Positions 3,312-5,925 of a stretch of 5,925 nucleotides of DNA are shown here, one piece after another. Positions within the stretch are counted from its first letter, which is position 1. Each line of letters begins with the position of its first letter. Under the pieces are notes generated by a model. The model was not told the DNA's origin and ran no database searches. It saw only the letters and a program-made list of their open reading frames with translations. This DNA is from an uncultured Verrucomicrobiota bacterium (GTDB lineage Bacteria; Verrucomicrobiota; Kiritimatiellia; RFP12; UBA1067). Where the stretch lies: the NCBI GenBank assembly GCA_946615275.1, contig CAMOHV010000092.1, positions 1 through 5,925 of the forward strand. Direction: 5' to 3'. A program made the translations under genes and the position numbers.

Positions 3312-5925
3312 ATGAAGAGAAACATTGCGATTTTCGCGGCCGTTCTTGCGGCCGCAATGGCCGTTTCTGCAAGCGAGACGACCTCGTCGATGGCCGTTGC
3401 GGCGGCCAATGCGTGGGCTTCGGCGAACGCGCAGACGTTCGCGCCGTCAGGCTCGGCCACCGAGGCCGTTGCCGAACGCGGCACCGATGGCTCACTTCTC
3501 TGGTGGGTCGTTCCGTTCTCCGGCGGCGGGGCGGTGATCGTCGCGCCCGACACGCGCATCGAGCCGGTCATAGCCGCGCTGCCGTCGTATGACGGACCGT
3601 TGCCGGCCAGGCATCCTCTCAGGGCCATGCTCACGCTCGACCTCCAGAACAGGCTGAAGCTTGTGAAGGGCGTGCAGGAGGCGTCGGCGGGGCGCAGGCT
3701 TAAGAACAGCGGCGGGGGCGCATCCTCCCCGAACGCCGCCGTCGTAAAGTCCGCCGCCGAGGCGAAGGCTAAGTGGGGCGAGCTCGTGCCGACGGGCCCG
3801 GTGCGCATGAAGGTCGCGCCGATCACGGGGGCGCGCAACCCCGCATACATCCTCGGCCTATGCCCTGGGTTCGGGTACGGGGGCGCGCTCACCCACTGGA
3901 ACCAGAGCACCTCGCCGTATTCGACGGAGCCGCACGGCAACTGCTACAACTACTACACGGCGCGCCATGCCGTGTGCGGCTGCGTGGCGACAGCGGGCGC
4001 GGCGGTGATGCAGTACTTCGGGAGCTCCGGGCCGATATACAACGCGACCAACACCTGCACTTGGGGAGATCCCCTGGCCACGCCGGGATACTACTACTCA
4101 GGCCCGTTCACCATGATCGGCGCGACGAACGCCTACGACTGGAGCATTCTGCCGGAGGAGCTCGGCGGCAAGGGCAAGTTCACCGACGGCAACCTCTCCC
4201 GCGAGCAGGTGGAGCTCCTCGGCCGCGCGACGTACGACATGGCCGTGGGCGTGGGAATGCACTGGGCGATGGACGGCGTAGAGTCGGGCGCGCCGATGGC
4301 GGCGCACGCGACCGTGTATCGCGACTACTACGGCTTCAAGGACGTGCGCGCGGTGATGCTGGGGGCGCCGGACGAAAAGGTGGACGATTTCTTCGTCGGC
4401 GGCTCTCCCCTCTACGAGTATGTGTACGGCGAGTTCAACAAGAAGGTCCTCTACGCCCAGCTGCGCAACAACGTGCCGGTGCCCCTTGGCATCGCCACGC
4501 GCGGGGAGGACGGCGGCCACGCGGTGGTGGCGGTGGGCTACGGCCAGGACAAGGCTGGCACGTCTTATACGCGCATATTCATGGGCTGGGCCGGCACGGG
4601 CGACGCATGGTACTGCCTTCCCGAGATCGACTCCTACAACATCGTCGACACGTACATCTCGATGATCGGCAAGGACGACTTCAAGACCGTCCCCGTGTAC
4701 GGGCGCGTCGTGAACGAGAGCGGCGAAGGCGCTGCGTTCGTGGAGCTGGACGTGGGCGGCGTCACCAACGTGTTCACCGACGCGAGCGGCTACTGGGCCG
4801 TGCGCATCGACGCGGACGGGCTCTCGCTGAATGCCGCGCCGACCGTGCTCTATGAGGTGGCGTACACCAACTCCTGCCCAGCCGACGACGAAGAGACCAT
4901 CGCCGCCTTCGACGCCGCCGTCGAAGAAGGCGGGGACGAGACCTCCGTGTCCGCGACCGTGAACGGCGAAAGTGTCGACGACGCCTGGGTGAAGCAGATC
5001 ACGGTGTTCTCCGAGGAGGTCACGGAGGAGCTTGAGGACGGCTCGGAGACGAACTACGTCGTGCTGGTGACGAACGTGGCCGTAAAGGTGCGCCAGTTCG
5101 GCGTGCCCGTAAAGTGCGTCGCGTCCGGCGAGATCCGGGATGTCGGCGTGGGCGCGTATGCGTTCGACGCATCCAATGTGCTCATCTGGTCGGACGATGA
5201 AATAGAGGCCCTCATGGACGCAATCCCCGACGACGTGGACTTCACCGTCCCCGACGACGTCGCCCTCGTCGCGTATCCCGGCACGGAGGACCCCGGCTAC
5301 GTGGTCGACAAGGCCGTTTCCGACGACAAGAAGATGTTCCTCCTCTCCGGCGACCCCGGCACCGACGAGTACAAGGCGATCCTCGCGTATCTGCAGACGA
5401 AGATGCCCGGATTCTCCGACGAGTACGTTCTTTACATCATCGACCCCGGCAAGGACAGCTTCGGCCTTGCCGACGGCAATCCGTCCTTCGGCGTGTTCGA
5501 CCCCACGATCTTCAACTCGCAGGCGCCCAACCGCTGGGCGTTCTACAACGGCCGCCTCTCGTACTTCGACGCCTCGGAGGGCGTGACCGACGAGGACGTG
5601 CAGCGCGTCCTCGACGAGGGCGAAGCCCGCTACGCCAAGCTGCACGACGACATCCGCGTCACGGTCGTCTCCGACAACTGCAACCTTGTGAACGGGATGA
5701 AGGCGTTCGGGACGAACGAGGAGGAGAGCGAAGAGGAGCGCGCCAAGAGATGGGAGCGCGAAGAGGCGTATCAGAGCCGCATCGCCGCCATGTGGGGCGA
5801 CGGCATCCCGGACGACGCCGAGGGCTTCGGCGCGGACGCCAAGGACTGGCTGGAGAACGACATCGTCGGCCAGGGCGTGTTCACGAACGCATTCGTGGAC
5901 GGCCAGGGCGTCACGTTCACGGCGC
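3312..5925 (+). CDS. Secreted C10-family (streptopain-like) cysteine peptidase with large C-terminal extension (3' end outside window)
   Basis: The frame is open for 871 codons to the right edge, with no stop. Residues 1-20 form a Sec signal peptide with likely cleavage after VSA. Residues about 27-100 resemble the Spi/streptopain propeptide (SLLWWVVPFSGGGAVIVAPD, 61-80), which normally keeps the enzyme inactive until cleaved. The catalytic domain covers about 195-455. C224 lies in CGCVATAGAAVMQYFG (222-237), YDWSILP (275-281) matches the SpeB YNWNNILP segment, H403 lies in DGGHAVVAVGY (400-410), and W426 lies in MGWAGTG, the counterpart of SpeB NWGWGG. The Cys-His dyad is intact, so it is probably an active secreted protease. 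Residues about 461-520 look like a carboxypeptidase-regulatory-like beta domain (VYGRVVNESGEG, TDASGYW). An acidic region follows, then a possible thioredoxin-like segment (about 672-752) lacking CxxC, a charged helix (803-822) and a DGIPDDAE motif (830-837) resembling calcium-binding loops. SpeB itself is about 400 residues. Targets are unknown. Its own promoter suggests a separate transcription unit. Confidence 0.9.
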   Translation, partial: MKRNIAIFAAVLAAAMAVSASETTSSMAVAAANAWASANAQTFAPSGSATEAVAERGTDGSLLWWVVPFSGGGAVIVAPDTRIEPVIAALPSYDGPLPARHPLRAMLTLDLQNRLKLVKGVQEASAGRRLKNSGGGASSPNAAVVKSAAEAKAKWGELVPTGPVRMKVAPITGARNPAYILGLCPGFGYGGALTHWNQSTSPYSTEPHGNCYNYYTARHAVCGCVATAGAAVMQYFGSSGPIYNATNTCTWGDPLATPGYYYSGPFTMIGATNAYDWSILPEELGGKGKFTDGNLSREQVELLGRATYDMAVGVGMHWAMDGVESGAPMAAHATVYRDYYGFKDVRAVMLGAPDEKVDDFFVGGSPLYEYVYGEFNKKVLYAQLRNNVPVPLGIATRGEDGGHAVVAVGYGQDKAGTSYTRIFMGWAGTGDAWYCLPEIDSYNIVDTYISMIGKDDFKTVPVYGRVVNESGEGAAFVELDVGGVTNVFTDASGYWAVRIDADGLSLNAAPTVLYEVAYTNSCPADDEETIAAFDAAVEEGGDETSVSATVNGESVDDAWVKQITVFSEEVTEELEDGSETNYVVLVTNVAVKVRQFGVPVKCVASGEIRDVGVGAYAFDASNVLIWSDDEIEALMDAIPDDVDFTVPDDVALVAYPGTEDPGYVVDKAVSDDKKMFLLSGDPGTDEYKAILAYLQTKMPGFSDEYVLYIIDPGKDSFGLADGNPSFGVFDPTIFNSQAPNRWAFYNGRLSYFDASEGVTDEDVQRVLDEGEARYAKLHDDIRVTVVSDNCNLVNGMKAFGTNEEESEEERAKRWEREEAYQSRIAAMWGDGIPDDAEGFGADAKDWLENDIVGQGVFTNAFVDGQGVTFTA

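Noticed and set aside
3773..4855. 360-codon + strand frame within the protease gene
   Set aside because: It is an Arg/Gly-rich shadow frame. The correct frame is open from 3312 to the end of the window and contains all the catalytic motifs.
4098..5645. 515-codon open frame on the - strand opposite the protease gene
   Set aside because: It is a mirror of the GC-rich third codon positions of the + strand gene. The translation is rich in Val, His, Arg and Ala with no recognisable domain, while the + strand frame has clear C10 peptidase motifs.

Overview
The window is GC-rich and shows four genes, all on the + strand. Two run off the edges: the first lacks its 5' end and the last lacks its 3' end. 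Codon use is strongly biased to G or C in the third position, so the antisense and +1/+2 frames carry long spurious open frames. The gene content is a Tat-type lipoprotein of the DapA-like fold, a large secreted C10 (streptopain-like) cysteine protease, a VPVEK-repeat coiled-coil protein and a T/C-rich octamer repeat between genes. Together these suggest an uncultured member of the PVC group (Verrucomicrobiota, Kiritimatiellota or Lentisphaerota type). That placement is an inference from style and content, because no rRNA or other phylogenetic marker was compared.

Layout. Positions 2-1021 hold the C-terminal part of a long coiled-coil protein with two nested repeat systems: four 12-residue VPVEK units, then alanine/arginine-rich heptads. 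After 25 bases with a good Shine-Dalgarno comes a 376-residue predicted Tat lipoprotein (1047-2177). It has a dihydrodipicolinate-synthase-like TIM-barrel fold, keeps the Schiff-base lysine, but appears to have lost the other DapA catalytic residues. A 61-base gap made almost entirely of six copies of an 8-base repeat leads to fmt (methionyl-tRNA formyltransferase, 2239-3219). fmt has no Shine-Dalgarno and its start codon lies in a 12-base palindrome. A 92-base gap then carries an extended -10 promoter and the leader of a secreted C10-family peptidase, which is open from 3312 to the right edge (at least 871 residues).

How the genes relate. The first two genes are close enough to be co-transcribed and may share an envelope role, though nothing in the sequence proves it. 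fmt is the only housekeeping gene, supplying formyl-Met-tRNA for translation initiation, and its usual partner def is not in the window. The protease has its own promoter and is probably a separate transcription unit. Its catalytic domain is followed by more than 400 residues of additional material, including a likely carboxypeptidase-regulatory-like beta domain and a possible degenerate thioredoxin-like domain. The most interesting points are this C-terminal extension, the apparently catalytically altered and cysteine-rich DapA-like lipoprotein, and the repeat/palindrome arrangement in front of fmt. No RNA gene, CRISPR array or mobile element was seen.
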